Positions 7,389 to 17,454 of a stretch of DNA of 64,000 nucleotides are shown here, piece after piece. The translations under genes were made by a program, and so were the position numbers. The notes below the pieces were generated by a model, which was given only the letters and a program-made list of their open reading frames with translations, was not told the DNA's origin and did no database searches. The DNA comes from Gammaproteobacteria bacterium (GTDB lineage Bacteria; Pseudomonadota; Gammaproteobacteria; Competibacterales; Competibacteraceae): NCBI GenBank assembly GCA_024235095.1, contig JACKNC010000001.1, positions 2,484,501 through 2,548,500 on the forward strand, read 5' to 3'. Numbering within the stretch: position 1 is the stretch's first letter; each line of letters starts with the position of its first letter.

Positions 7389-9770
7389 GTGCCAAGTATA
7401 TATCTCAGCCTGCGCTGGAAGGCGTTGATCGTCCTGAGCATCGTGTTGGCGCTGGTCAACGCTTCACTGGCGTTCCTTGCCTATCGCCAGGCGGCGGAGC
7501 AGTTCGAACGGCAACAAATGGCGGTGCGGGATCGCCAGATTCGCCAACTCCAGGCATTATTGGATGATGGTTATCGGCAAATGGCGCGACTGGCCAATAT
7601 TGTGCCGTTGCTGGGATCAGATCAATCAGATCAGACGATCAATGAACGCCTGCATCACGCGCTGGATCACCACGGTTTCATGCTGGACCTGGAATGGGAT
7701 ATTCGCTCGGTCCACTGGATTCAGCCCAATGATCAAGCGGTTTTGCTGTGGCCCAACCAGGCTCAGGCGTTGCCCGCCGAACTGATCACGCGACTGCAGG
7801 GTTCTCCGGAACAAACCGCCACGCTGCTCACGTGCGCCCCGGATTGCTACCAGTATCTCGCTGCTCCTCTGCTGTGGCAGGGCCGTTCCACCGGCGCTTT
7901 GGCATTAGGCCGTTCAGTCGCTGACGCCCTGCTGACTTTCCATGCGCTGACCGGCGCCGAGGTGGCGATCTGGGTTGAACAGGCCCCCATGCCATTCCCG
8001 GTGATCACCCATCCAGAACAGGTTGAATCCCTACTGCGCGACGCCGACCTTGCGCAATTGGACGTTCCTGGAAACGCCAATACCCTACTGATCAAACGTG
8101 GGGGGAACTGGTTCGAGATCTTTCGGTTGTTGGATCTAATGCCAGAGGTAGACGTCCTGTTAATTAACACGGTCACCGCGCAACGGCAAGCCATCGCCAA
8201 GGTCACGCGCAACAGCATTCTCATTGGGATTCTGGGTCTCGTTCTGTCGGAAGGTCTGTTGTTGCTTATGATGCAAACTCTGGTCAGGCGGCTCAGGCGA
8301 TTGGCGGGATTGTTGCCCCTGCTCGCTGATGATCAGTTCGCTGAATTGCGCGACCGTCTGCCGACCCTGAATGGCCAGTTGCCCCTGCGCGACGAGATGG
8401 ACCTGATGATCGACGCCGTTGATGCCCTGTCGGAGCGTATGGAGCATATTCAGCACGACCGGGAAGCCGCACGATCGGAACTGGTCTGGCTGGCGGATCA
8501 CGATCCCTTGACCCGGCTGCTCAACCGTCGCCGCTTCAATCAGGATTTGACGAAGCTGATTGATGAAGCGGTTCGCGAAGGTTACAGCGGAGCGCTACTG
8601 TTCATTGACTTGGACCAATTTAAAGATGTCAACGATATCAGTGGCCACCCGGTCGGCGATATCTTGTTGCAACGGGTGGCGGAGCAATTGGAGATGCTGA
8701 TTGGCGCGGAGGGAGTTTTGGGGCGATTTGGCGGGGATGAATTCGCTCTAGCGCTGCCCCAGGCTAACTCGAAACAGGCTATTGCGATTGCCGAGCAGGT
8801 GCAAACGCGCATCTGCGCAGTGATCGTGCGCAATCATGGCTTGCGGCATCAAGTCTCCGCCAGTATCGGTATCGTGCTGTTTCCGGAACACGGCGTTGAA
8901 ACCCAGCAATTGTTGGCGGACGCCGATCTGGCCATGTACCAAGCCAAGGAGCGGGGACGGGGCCGCTGGTATTTGTTCTCTCCAGCAGACCAGGGACGGG
9001 AGCTGGCCAATGCCCGGGTGTTGTGGTCGGAGCGGATCACCGAGGCGTTGATCGAGGATCGCTTTGAATTACACTTCCAGCCCATCATGGAACTGGCGAC
9101 CGGCAGTGTGCAGCGAAAAGAGGCGTTGCTGCGCATGCGTGATGCTCAAGGAGAATTGGTCTATCCCAATCATTTCATTCCGGTTGCCGAGAAAACCGGC
9201 CAGATTCACGCCATCGATCACTGGGTGTTGGCGCGGTCGATCCTGATTCTGCAAATTCACCCGGACCTGCAATTATCGGTCAATCTTTCTGCCAACGCCA
9301 TGGACGATCCTTCGCTGTTATCGGAACTGAAGGGATTACTAGCGCAATACCATGTTGATCCAGCGCGGCTTACCTTTGAAATTACCGAAACGGTCGCCGT
9401 TGATAGCTTGCAAAACACCCAGCAGATGATGCGCGGCATCCAGGAACTCAGTTGCCGATTCGCGCTGGACGACTTTGGCAGTGGTTTCGCGTCTTATGCC
9501 TATCTGCGCCAATTGCCGGTGGACGCGGTCAAGATCGATGGGGCCTTTATTCGCAACATTGCCCATAATCGCGAAGATCAGATTTTTGTCCGCGCCGTGA
9601 CCGATATCGCCCACGGCATGGGTAAGCGGGTAGTGGCTGAATTTGTTGAAAATGAAGAAATTCTGAATATCCTGCGGCAAATTGGGGTCGACTACGCGCA
9701 GGGGTATCATATTGGCCGACCGGGGGCATTGCTTTCTGAAAAACTTCCCCCTAGCGCTCAACGCAATTGA
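7389..9770 (+). CDS. membrane GGDEF-EAL cyclic-di-GMP protein
   Basis: A 793-residue protein with transmembrane helices at about 11-30 and 273-296 enclosing a roughly 240-residue periplasmic sensor region. A HAMP-like linker, a GGDEF domain and an EAL domain follow. The cyclase motif is intact (RFGGDEF, near residue 448), but no RxxD inhibitory site is visible five residues upstream. The EAL domain has KEALLR (near 577), DDFGSGFASY and a C-terminal AEFVENEE. It could therefore make or degrade c-di-GMP; which activity dominates cannot be told. The start is GTG at 7389 with a weak ribosome site. The last 20 bases overlap the convergent fbpC gene. Confidence 0.9.
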   Translation: MPSIYLSLRWKALIVLSIVLALVNASLAFLAYRQAAEQFERQQMAVRDRQIRQLQALLDDGYRQMARLANIVPLLGSDQSDQTINERLHHALDHHGFMLDLEWDIRSVHWIQPNDQAVLLWPNQAQALPAELITRLQGSPEQTATLLTCAPDCYQYLAAPLLWQGRSTGALALGRSVADALLTFHALTGAEVAIWVEQAPMPFPVITHPEQVESLLRDADLAQLDVPGNANTLLIKRGGNWFEIFRLLDLMPEVDVLLINTVTAQRQAIAKVTRNSILIGILGLVLSEGLLLLMMQTLVRRLRRLAGLLPLLADDQFAELRDRLPTLNGQLPLRDEMDLMIDAVDALSERMEHIQHDREAARSELVWLADHDPLTRLLNRRRFNQDLTKLIDEAVREGYSGALLFIDLDQFKDVNDISGHPVGDILLQRVAEQLEMLIGAEGVLGRFGGDEFALALPQANSKQAIAIAEQVQTRICAVIVRNHGLRHQVSASIGIVLFPEHGVETQQLLADADLAMYQAKERGRGRWYLFSPADQGRELANARVLWSERITEALIEDRFELHFQPIMELATGSVQRKEALLRMRDAQGELVYPNHFIPVAEKTGQIHAIDHWVLARSILILQIHPDLQLSVNLSANAMDDPSLLSELKGLLAQYHVDPARLTFEITETVAVDSLQNTQQMMRGIQELSCRFALDDFGSGFASYAYLRQLPVDAVKIDGAFIRNIAHNREDQIFVRAVTDIAHGMGKRVVAEFVENEEILNILRQIGVDYAQGYHIGRPGALLSEKLPPSAQRN

Positions 9771-10821
9771 CTGACCAGTTGCGCCGAAACATGACCACAT
9801 GATCGATATCCAGGCGAATGCCGATCTGTTGTCCCAGGGCGTGGTTATGATGGCTGGGCGCCAGGCACAACAGCCGCGCGCCGCTGGGCAGGTTGAGCGT
9901 GTATAAAAACTCCGCGCCCCGAAACGCTCGCTCGGCGACTTCCGCCTTGAGCGGGCTGGCGTCGTCATGGATCACATCGTCTGGACGCACCAGGATTTCC
10001 ACATCATCGCCCGCTACACAACCCGCCGGCGATTCCCCTTCGATGTCGCCCAGTTCGGTATTCGCCTGGCCATTTTCTCCAATCCGACCCGCGAGCAAGA
10101 CGCCTTGGCCGATGAAGCTGGCGACAAAGCGATTCGCTGGCTGGTGGTAAAGGTTATAGGCGCTATCCCATTGGCGTAGCCAGCCGGTATCCAGCACACC
10201 GATTTCATCGGCAAAGGTGAAGGCTTCAAACTGGTCGTGGCTGACCAGCAGACCGCCCGTGCCTTCCCGTAACAGGATGGTGCGCACCTCTCGCGCCAGA
10301 TCTTCCCGCAAGCTCACGTCCAGACTGGAGAAAGGCTCATCCAGCAACAGCAGTCGCGGACGCGGGGCCAGCGCCCGGGCCAGGGCCACCCGTTGTTGTT
10401 GACCTCCGGAGATTTGATGCGGATGACGCTTGGCGAATTCTTCCAGGCTGACCAGGCGTAATAACTCATCGACCCGTGCCCGCCGCTCCGTTGCTTTCCA
10501 GCCGCGCAGACCGAAGGCGATATTATCGCTGACGGTTAGATGTGGAAACAGCGCCAAATCCTGGAACATCATGCCGATTCGCCGTTGCTCCGGCGGCAAC
10601 GTCCAACCGGGTCGGCTAAGTTCAATGCCTTCCAGACGGATGGAGCCGCGCTGCAGTGGTTCAAAACCGGCAATAGCTCGCAGCAGCGTAGTCTTGCCGC
10701 AGCCGCTAGGGCCAAGCAGACAGCCAATGCCGGCGCAATGCAGGGTCAGCGAGACTTCCCGGATCACTTTCCGGGGCGGATAGGCGACATCAAGATCGCA
10801 TAGTTCAAGAAAGGGGGTCAT
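9751..10821 (-). CDS. fbpC: ferric iron ABC transporter ATP-binding protein
   Basis: A 356-residue nucleotide-binding subunit. Walker A is GPSGCGKTT (about 37-45), the Q-loop lies in MMFQDLALFPHL, the ABC signature is SGGQQQRVALARAL, Walker B is LLLLDEPFSSLD and the switch His is in SHD. A C-terminal regulatory TOBE-like region (about 250-356) is typical of FbpC/PotA-type ATPases. It is last in fbpA-fbpB-fbpC and overlaps the end of fbpB by 17 bases. It energises uptake of ferric iron delivered by FbpA through FbpB. The 3' end overlaps the convergent GGDEF-EAL gene by 20 bases. Confidence 0.92.
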   Translation of the reverse strand: MTPFLELCDLDVAYPPRKVIREVSLTLHCAGIGCLLGPSGCGKTTLLRAIAGFEPLQRGSIRLEGIELSRPGWTLPPEQRRIGMMFQDLALFPHLTVSDNIAFGLRGWKATERRARVDELLRLVSLEEFAKRHPHQISGGQQQRVALARALAPRPRLLLLDEPFSSLDVSLREDLAREVRTILLREGTGGLLVSHDQFEAFTFADEIGVLDTGWLRQWDSAYNLYHQPANRFVASFIGQGVLLAGRIGENGQANTELGDIEGESPAGCVAGDDVEILVRPDDVIHDDASPLKAEVAERAFRGAEFLYTLNLPSGARLLCLAPSHHNHALGQQIGIRLDIDHVVMFRRNWSVNCVER

Positions 10822-12562
10822 AACCGGATCTCGCGCGGCTGATGGCGCGGCTGAGCAGGATCACAGGGCCGATGCCAGCCAGCACAATAGCCAGGGCAAA
10901 ACTGGCCGAATCCGCCAGCCGTTCGTCCGAGGCTAGTTCGTAGGCGCGCACCGCCAGGGTATTGAAGTTGAATGGGCGTAGAATCAGCGTCGCTGGCAAT
11001 TCCTTGAGCACATCCACGAATACCATGAGCAAAGCGGTCAACAGGCTGCTGCGCAGGATCGGGATATGAACGCGCCATAACACTTGACGCGGTTTCGCGC
11101 CCAGCGTGCGCGCGGCGTCATCCATGCTCGGTCGAATACGGGTTAGCCCGGCCTCGACGCTGTGCAGCGCAACCGGCAGAAATTGGGTGCAGTAGGCGAA
11201 CAACATGGCAAACAAGGTTCCGCTGAGCAATAATCCAGTGGAGAGGCCCAGCCACTCGCGCGCCCAGCCATCGACGGTGCGATCAATCGCGGCAAAGGGC
11301 AGCATCACGCCAATGGCCAGCACCGCGCCAGGCGCCGCATAACCGAGTCCAGCGCCGCGCACCGCCAATTGCACCATCGGACGTGGCTGCAAACGCTGGC
11401 CATAACCGAGCAGCAGCGCCAACAGCAGAATCAACAGCGCGCTCCCGCTCGCCAGCAGAAGGCTGTGACTGGTCAGTTCCAGAAAGCGGTCGTCGATAAC
11501 TTTTGGCGCGGTCCGCCAAGTCCAGACGGCCAGCTGTCCCGCCGGAATCAGAAAGCCGAACAGGAGCGGTAACAGACACGTCCCGGTCGCCAGCCATTGC
11601 CATCGACCGGTCAATTGCAGACGCAATGGGCGCTGAGTGCGTTGACCGGTATGATGAAACCGGGCCTGTCGTCGGGACAGCCGCTCCAGCACCAGCAGGG
11701 TGAATACGAACAGCAGCAAAAGCGCCGCCAGTTGTGCGGCGGCAGTGGGATCGTTCATCCCAAACCAGACTCGGAAGATACCGGTAGTGAAGGTGCTGAT
11801 TCCAAAGTACTGCACGGCGCCGTAGTCGGCCAGGGCCTCCATTTGCACCAGCGACATACCGGCAATCAGCGCCGGTCGCGCCAGGGGCAGGGTCACGGCC
11901 AGGAAGCGCCGCCAGGGTCCGGCGCCCAGACTGCGGCTGACTTCCAGCACTGCCGCCGACTGTTCCAGAAACGCCGCGCGCGCCAGCAGATAGACGTAGG
12001 GATACAACACCAGCGCCAGCATCAGCACCGCGCCCGGCAGGGAACGGATTTCGGGAAAGGCGTAATCCTGCCGGCTCCAACCGAAGGTTTCGCGCAGCAA
12101 GGTCTGCACCGGGCCGGCGAAATCCAATAGGCCGGTATAGGTATAGGCGATGATATAGGCAGGAATCGCCATGGGCAGCAGGAGCGCCCACTCGAACCAG
12201 CGCCGGCCAGGAAATTCGCAGATTGCGGTGAGCCAGGCGGTAGGCGCCCCAATGATCAAGGTTCCCAACCCGACCCCGAGCATTAGCGCCACCGAATTCA
12301 GCACATAATCGGCTAGCACTGTATCGACCAGATGTCGCCAAACGTCGCCTGCCGGTTGCAGGGCGGTGAAAAATACAGCGAACACGGGCAAGGCCAGCAA
12401 CAGGGCGACTCCGACCACCAGTAGCGTCCAGCGGTCGAAACCTCTAGCCCCTATCCAAGTACTTTTTGCCCTGCGGGAAAGGCTCAATGGCTCAATGTCC
12501 CTCTTGCTCTGGGAGAAGGATTGGGAGTAAGGGCATGGAGGCGCAGACGGATCTACTTCCAC
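10805..12562 (-). CDS. fbpB: ferric iron ABC transporter permease (two-domain)
   Basis: A 585-residue permease made of two fused binding-protein-dependent transport domains with about twelve transmembrane helices. EAA-type loops are visible near SLGAGPWRRFLAVTLPLARP and AARTLGAKPRQVLWRVHIP. The ATG at 12562 overlaps the fbpA stop codon (12553-12555), which favours translational coupling. The first 40 or so residues are odd: residues about 10-25 are encoded by a REP-like repeat (see separate entry), and homology-like sequence begins only near WTLLVVGVALL. No other ATG exists before the membrane domain, so either this extension is translated or a weaker start is used. Confidence 0.9.
   Translation of the reverse strand: MEVDPSAPPCPYSQSFSQSKRDIEPLSLSRRAKSTWIGARGFDRWTLLVVGVALLLALPVFAVFFTALQPAGDVWRHLVDTVLADYVLNSVALMLGVGLGTLIIGAPTAWLTAICEFPGRRWFEWALLLPMAIPAYIIAYTYTGLLDFAGPVQTLLRETFGWSRQDYAFPEIRSLPGAVLMLALVLYPYVYLLARAAFLEQSAAVLEVSRSLGAGPWRRFLAVTLPLARPALIAGMSLVQMEALADYGAVQYFGISTFTTGIFRVWFGMNDPTAAAQLAALLLLFVFTLLVLERLSRRQARFHHTGQRTQRPLRLQLTGRWQWLATGTCLLPLLFGFLIPAGQLAVWTWRTAPKVIDDRFLELTSHSLLLASGSALLILLLALLLGYGQRLQPRPMVQLAVRGAGLGYAAPGAVLAIGVMLPFAAIDRTVDGWAREWLGLSTGLLLSGTLFAMLFAYCTQFLPVALHSVEAGLTRIRPSMDDAARTLGAKPRQVLWRVHIPILRSSLLTALLMVFVDVLKELPATLILRPFNFNTLAVRAYELASDERLADSASFALAIVLAGIGPVILLSRAISRARSGYDPLS
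12494..12534. repeat. REP-like element, copy B, inside the fbpB 5' coding region
   Basis: CCCTCTTGCTCTGGGAGAAG followed by GATTGGGAGTAAGGGC. The 15-base core GGGAGAAGGATTGGG (12511-12525) is identical to that of copy C at 21593-21607. Unlike the other copies it lies inside an open coding frame. Confidence 0.5.
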
Positions 12563-13596
12563 CCGGCCCGGTCCATGAGCTTAACGGCTTCGGCATTCAA
12601 TTCGCCCAGTTTCGCTACGTTCAACGTATCCGCTTTGAATTCGCCCCAGGCTTTGAGGGTAGCGCTGGGTGGAATCGCCGGATTGACCGGATATTCGTTA
12701 TTCACGTCGGCATACCAGCGTTGTGCTTTGTCGTCCGTCAGAAATTCCAGGAGTTTGACGGCGTTGTCCCGGTTTTTGGCGTGGGCGGTGACTCCGGCGC
12801 CGCTGATGTTGACATGAACGCCAGTCGTCGTGGCGTTCGGCCAAAACACAGCGACCTGGGCCGCTGCGGCCTGCTCCGTCTGATCGCTGGAGGTGACCAT
12901 GCCGCCCAGATAATAGGTATTGGCCAGAGTCAGATCGCATTCGCCGGCAGCGACCGCCTTAATCTGATCTCGATCACCCCCTTTGGGCGAACGGGCGAAG
13001 TTGGCGACTAACCCCTTGGCCCATGCTTCGGTTTTAGCTTCACCGTGATGAGCGATCATCCCCGCCACCAGCGACTGGTTGTAGATGCTGTCGGAGGAGC
13101 GCACACAAATTTTGCCCTTCCAGTCGGATGCGGCTAGATTCTCATAGGTGGATAACTCGCCTGGCTTGACTCGATCCTTGGCGTAAATGATCGGCCGGGC
13201 GCGAACAGATAAACCGTACCAGTAACCTTCAGGATCGCGATAAGCAGAGGGAATATGCTTTTCAAGCGCTGCCGAGTGGATTGTTTGCAACACGCCGGCT
13301 TGACGGGCAGCCGCCAACCGGCCTGCATCGGAGGTCAACAACAGGTCAGCAGGGGTATTAATGCCCTCGCTTTGCAGGCGTTGTAGCAATTCGGCTTCCT
13401 TGCCTGTCACCAGATTGATAGTGATGCCGGTTTGCTTCGAGAAATCGTCCAGCAACGGCTTGATCAGGTCTTCCTTGCGTGCTGAGTAGATGTTGACTTC
13501 GCCACCAGCCAGCGCGGGTATGGCGAGCAGACCCATCAACAGACTACAAAGCACGGATAGCAGAGTGCGGGATTTCGATGAATTGAATAGGGACAT
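12553..13596 (-). CDS. fbpA: periplasmic ferric iron-binding protein
   Basis: A 347-residue extracellular solute-binding protein. The chosen ATG at 13596 has GGAG eight bases upstream and gives a good signal peptide (SRTLLSVLCSLLMGLLAIPALA). An ATG at 13638 would add 14 residues before it. The mature protein starts GEVNIYSARKEDLI, typical of Fe(3+)-binding proteins of the FbpA/FutA/IdiA group. The tandem tyrosines of the iron site appear in ANTYYLGG. It captures ferric iron in the periplasm for FbpB-FbpC. A Fur box and promoter lie just upstream, so iron repression of the operon is expected. Confidence 0.92.
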   Translation of the reverse strand: MSLFNSSKSRTLLSVLCSLLMGLLAIPALAGGEVNIYSARKEDLIKPLLDDFSKQTGITINLVTGKEAELLQRLQSEGINTPADLLLTSDAGRLAAARQAGVLQTIHSAALEKHIPSAYRDPEGYWYGLSVRARPIIYAKDRVKPGELSTYENLAASDWKGKICVRSSDSIYNQSLVAGMIAHHGEAKTEAWAKGLVANFARSPKGGDRDQIKAVAAGECDLTLANTYYLGGMVTSSDQTEQAAAAQVAVFWPNATTTGVHVNISGAGVTAHAKNRDNAVKLLEFLTDDKAQRWYADVNNEYPVNPAIPPSATLKAWGEFKADTLNVAKLGELNAEAVKLMDRAGWK

Positions 13597-13650
13597 AAAC
13601 GGCTCCAGGAATTGAGGATCCAACAGGATGGCAGTCATGACTGAATGTCA

Positions 13651-13683
13651 TTAAATGATATTCATTCTTATTTTTTATGTAAA
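13651..13683 (-). promoter_or_regulatory. Fur box and promoter of the fbpABC operon
   Basis: On the minus strand TTTACA (13683-13678) and TATCAT (13660-13655) form a sigma-70-like promoter with 17-base spacing. Overlapping the -10 box, AATGATATTCATT (13654-13666, plus strand) matches 12 of 13 positions of the Fur core AATGATAATCATT. A further ATGTCATT half-site lies directly beside it. This arrangement predicts repression by Fe-Fur when iron is plentiful. Confidence 0.75.
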
Positions 13684-16211
13684 GCCATATAGAAAAAGAA
13701 TTTATTTAAAAGAGGCGTTAGTGCGTCTATTCAAAACAGGGCGGGTGTGAATCGCCAGCTGCGATATTGCCATTCTTCAAGGCATCCAGCAGGGCCAGTG
13801 CTTGAGGAACATCCTGTTCCTCGGGATTTTCGGGAACCAGCCATTTAATGAAGATTTCCACAAATATAGGCGCTGCTGTGGAATCTTGATAAGGCGCAAT
13901 TAGAGCGGCTGCAAAAATGTCTCGGCAGGTTCCGGTCGGCCAAACAGATAGCCTTGGTAGAGATTGCAATCGCGCGCCCGCAGGAAGGCGACCTGCTCCT
14001 CGGTCTCTACACCCTCGGCCACGACCGCCAGCGACAAATGGCGGGCTACCGCCAGAATCGCCTCAACCAGCGCCACATCGTTGGGATCGCCCGGGATATC
14101 ACGAATAAAACTCCGGTCGATCTTTAACTCATCCATAGGGAGGCGTTTGAGATAGGCCAGTGAAGAGTAGCCCGTGCCAAAATCATCAATGGAAAGATGG
14201 ATGCCCAGCGTTTTTAATTCGGACAGAGTGATGATGGCGCTGTCAATGTTCTCTATCGCCAGGCCCTCGGTCATTTCCAGGGTTAACCGGTCCGGGTCTG
14301 CGCCGGTAGCGGTCAGCAGCGCCTTGATCCGTTTAGCGAAATTCGGTTGGCGCAATTGCCGGGGACTGACATTCACCGCCAGCCGCAATGTTTGTCCAGC
14401 TACCGCCATGCGCGCCAAGCAGTGACAGGTCTTTTCCAAGACCCATTCGCCCATGGGCACAATCAGCCCGGTTTCTTCCGCCAGCGGGATAAAATGCAGG
14501 GGCGGTATCAGGCCCCGCTCCGGATGTTGCCAGCGCAGCAGCGCCTCGGCGGCCACGATCCGACCGTTTCGGTCGACTTGTGATTGGAAGTAAAGCCGCA
14601 GTTCGTCCCGCCCCATGGCGCGGCGTAATTCGCTCTCCAGAGCAAAGCGGTTTTCCACCTCGGCTTGCATAGCCGCTTCAAAAAAGTAGACGTTATTTCG
14701 CCCCGCCGCCTTCGCGCGATGCATGGCGGTATCCGCTTCCTTGAGCAAGTCATCGTCCCGCTCCAGGTCCTTTGGGAACAGAGTAACGCCAATGCTGGCG
14801 CCGAGCGCGCAGTCGCTATTAGGCATGGGGAAGGGCGTCAGGATCGCTGCGTGAATTTTGTTGGCTACATTGCGAGCAAGCCGGGCGGCTACCTGCTGGA
14901 CATTCGCCAGATTAGCCAGTAACACCACAAACTCATCGCTACCAAAATGGGCCACGAGATCTTCCTCGCGCAAGGTGCCAGTCAAGCGCGCCGCGACCTC
15001 GCAAAGAATCTGATCTCCGACCGCATGGCCTCGTGCGTCATTTACTTGTTTGAAATCGTCCAGATCCACTAACAGAATCGCGCCGTAATGGCCGCTGCGC
15101 CGCGCAATAGCCTGGGCGTTCGCCAAATGATCGAGAAATAGCCGCCGATTGGGCAAATGGGTAAGTGAATCGTAATGGGCCAGCCGATGCAGCGCCGCTT
15201 CCGCCGCTTCCCGCTCCTCCAGGGCGCGTTGCCGCTCGGTGGCGTCACGGAAAATACCCTGTATGGTTAAGGTTCCATCCGGCATACGGATCAGGCTGGA
15301 GGTAATTTCGACTGGCACACGCCGGCCATCGCAGGTATAAACCTCCGCGTCTACATGACCGGCTTCACCGGTGACATAGCGCTGAAATTGATCGATGTAT
15401 CGCTCCATCTCGCCGGGCGGATGGATTGCGGTTTGATGTAAGCCGATAATTTCCGAGCGAGGACGATTCAGCAATTTCTCTGCAGCCTGGTTAACCCGGA
15501 GGATAAAACCGGTCGTTGCATCTGCGACGAAAACCGCATCGCGGAGGCTCTCGAACAAAACGCGATAACGCTCCTGGTTTTCCTGCAATGCGGTCGTGCG
15601 CGCCTGCACCAGGTTTTCAAGACTGACCCGGCGCTGATTGAGAAAGCCGATAAAAGCGGTTAGCACCCCAGTCAGCAACAACCCGACTCCCCCAGCGATT
15701 ACGCCAGCCCGCTGCGGATAGGCGGCGAGGAACGCGGGTCCTGGATGGGTAACCAATGCGTAGGTTTTGCCGAATACAAACAATGGATAAACCATCGGAG
15801 CCAATCCGTTGTTGTTCCAATGAATCAGTTTGTCGATGGAAGGATGATGCCGGGAGTGCTCTTGTGAGGAGAACGCTAGCCAAACAGGTTTCTTCTCAGC
15901 AGATAATTGAAGCATGTCCACGTAGACAAATGCATCCTGGTAGCCGGATTGCGCCAGCGACTCGACCAGCGCCGAGGTCAGGCGTAGTACAGCCAATACA
16001 AAGCCGTGGGACGAAACAGAGGATGCATTCCGCACCGTTTCGCCTGTTGGCTTGAGATCGGTGAAAACCGGATAGTAAGCCAGAACACCCAGTTGTTCTG
16101 CCGAGGTCGCCTGCACCAGGCGGATCGGGTCAGTCGCTGTGGGCAAGCCGGTTTGTAAGGTCTCTTCCAGCGCAGCTCGCCGCACTGGTTCGGAACCCAG
16201 ATCGTAGCCTA

Positions 16212-17454
16212 GTGGGCTGACACAGAAGTTTTGACAGGTAGCGGTGGGTGCCCTATGGTTGAGATCAACAGGAGGAATCACCATGGCCCACAAGTATCTG
16301 GTTGATCTAACTGAAGAGGAGCGGGAAGACCTGCTGAAGGTCATTCATAAAGGCAAGGCAGCGGCGCGCAAGGTTGCCCGTGCCCATGTGTTGCTGCAGG
16401 CTGCGGAAGGGGCGACGGATGAGGCCATTGCCCAAAGCCTTCACTTGGGGATTTCGACCGTTCATCGTACCCGTCAACGGTTTGTCGACGAAGGGTTGCT
16501 GGCGGCGTTAAGCGAGCGGCCACGAGTCGGTTTGCCCCCGGCCTTGACCGGCAAACAGGCCGCCTTTCTGGTCGCCTTGGCCTGTAGTACCCCGCCCGCT
16601 GGCCGTTGTCAGTGGACTCTCCAATTGTTAGCGGACCGCTTCATGGAACTCCGGCCCATCGAAGCCATTTCCCGTGAGAGTGTGCGGCGCATCCTTAAAA
16701 AAACGACCTCAAACCCTGGCAACGTCAAGAATGGTGTATTCCCAGTGTCAGTCCCGATTATGTTTGGCATATGGAGGATGTGTTGGACCTGTACGCCGAA
16801 CCCGATGATCCTCAATACCCCCAAGTGTGCTTCGATGAAAGTCCGGTGCAATTGACCAGCGAAACCCGCTGTCCTCAACCCGCCCGCCCGGGTCAACCGG
16901 CGCGCTATGACTGTGAATACAAACGCGAAGGCACCGCCAATTTATTTCTATTCGTACAACCCTTGCGCGGGTGGCGTCATGTTAATGTCACGAAACAGCG
17001 CACCAAACGCGATTTTGCCCAGCAAATGCAGCAACTCGTTGATGTGTACTTTCCGAAGGCGGAGCGAATCCGGTTGGTCGTGGATAACCTCAATACCCAC
17101 ACTCCTGCGGCCTTGTATAGTGTCTTTTCTCCAGAGGAAGCCCGCCGGATCACCCGCAAGCTCGAATTTCATTACACCCCCAAGCATGGCAGTTGGCTCA
17201 ATATGGCGGAATGTGAGTTCGCTGTTCTCGCCGGCCAGTGTTTGAATCGCCGCATTGCGAACCTCGAAACTTTGCGGAAGGAAATCGCCGCTTGGCAAGG
17301 CCCACGCAACCTACGTCAGACCAAAATCCACTGGCAGTTCGGCACCGACTTGGCCCGGGTCAAACTCAAGCGCCTCTATCCTCCCTTGAAATCTTCTGAA
17401 ACCCCGGTGGACCTAGAAACCTCTGAACCTGTCAAAACTTCTGTGTCAGCCCAC
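16212..17454 (+). mobile_element. complete IS630-family insertion sequence (1243 bp)
   Basis: The ends form a perfect 28-base inverted repeat (16212-16239 and 17427-17454), beginning GTGGGCTGACACAGAAG. TA dinucleotides flank it on both sides (16210-16211 and 17455-17456), the target duplication expected of IS630/Tc1-mariner elements. It carries one transposase in two overlapping frames. It lies within a CHASE-GGDEF-EAL gene on the opposite strand, whose reading frame is restored on removal. Intact ends and DDE residues suggest a recent, possibly active insertion. Confidence 0.95.
16283..16855 (+). CDS. IS630-family transposase, frame A (DNA-binding part)
   Basis: A 190-residue frame starting at the ATG 16283 after AGGAGG (16270-16275). 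It holds the N-terminal helix-turn-helix region (DEAIAQSLHLGISTVHRTRQ) and winged-helix part that recognise the terminal repeats. The natural protein continues in frame B. At 16696-16702 seven A residues (CTT AAA AAA ACG) offer a -1 slip that yields KKNDLKPWQRQEWCIP, a family-like sequence. Without the shift the frame drifts into an unrelated tail ending at 16855. The alternative is an inactivating one-base indel in the A run. Confidence 0.85.
   Translation: MAHKYLVDLTEEEREDLLKVIHKGKAAARKVARAHVLLQAAEGATDEAIAQSLHLGISTVHRTRQRFVDEGLLAALSERPRVGLPPALTGKQAAFLVALACSTPPAGRCQWTLQLLADRFMELRPIEAISRESVRRILKKTTSNPGNVKNGVFPVSVPIMFGIWRMCWTCTPNPMILNTPKCASMKVRCN

Noticed and set aside
11597..12130. 177-residue ORF antisense to fbpB
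   Set aside because: Gln/Gly/Arg-rich composition typical of the opposite strand of a GC-rich membrane protein gene.
13727..13899. Minus-strand ORF after the GGDEF-EAL stop (ending NGNIAAGDSHPPCFE)
   Set aside because: The frame looks mildly coding-like, but its only ATG is inside the preceding gene in another frame and the internal GTG lacks a ribosome site; kept only as a possible remnant.
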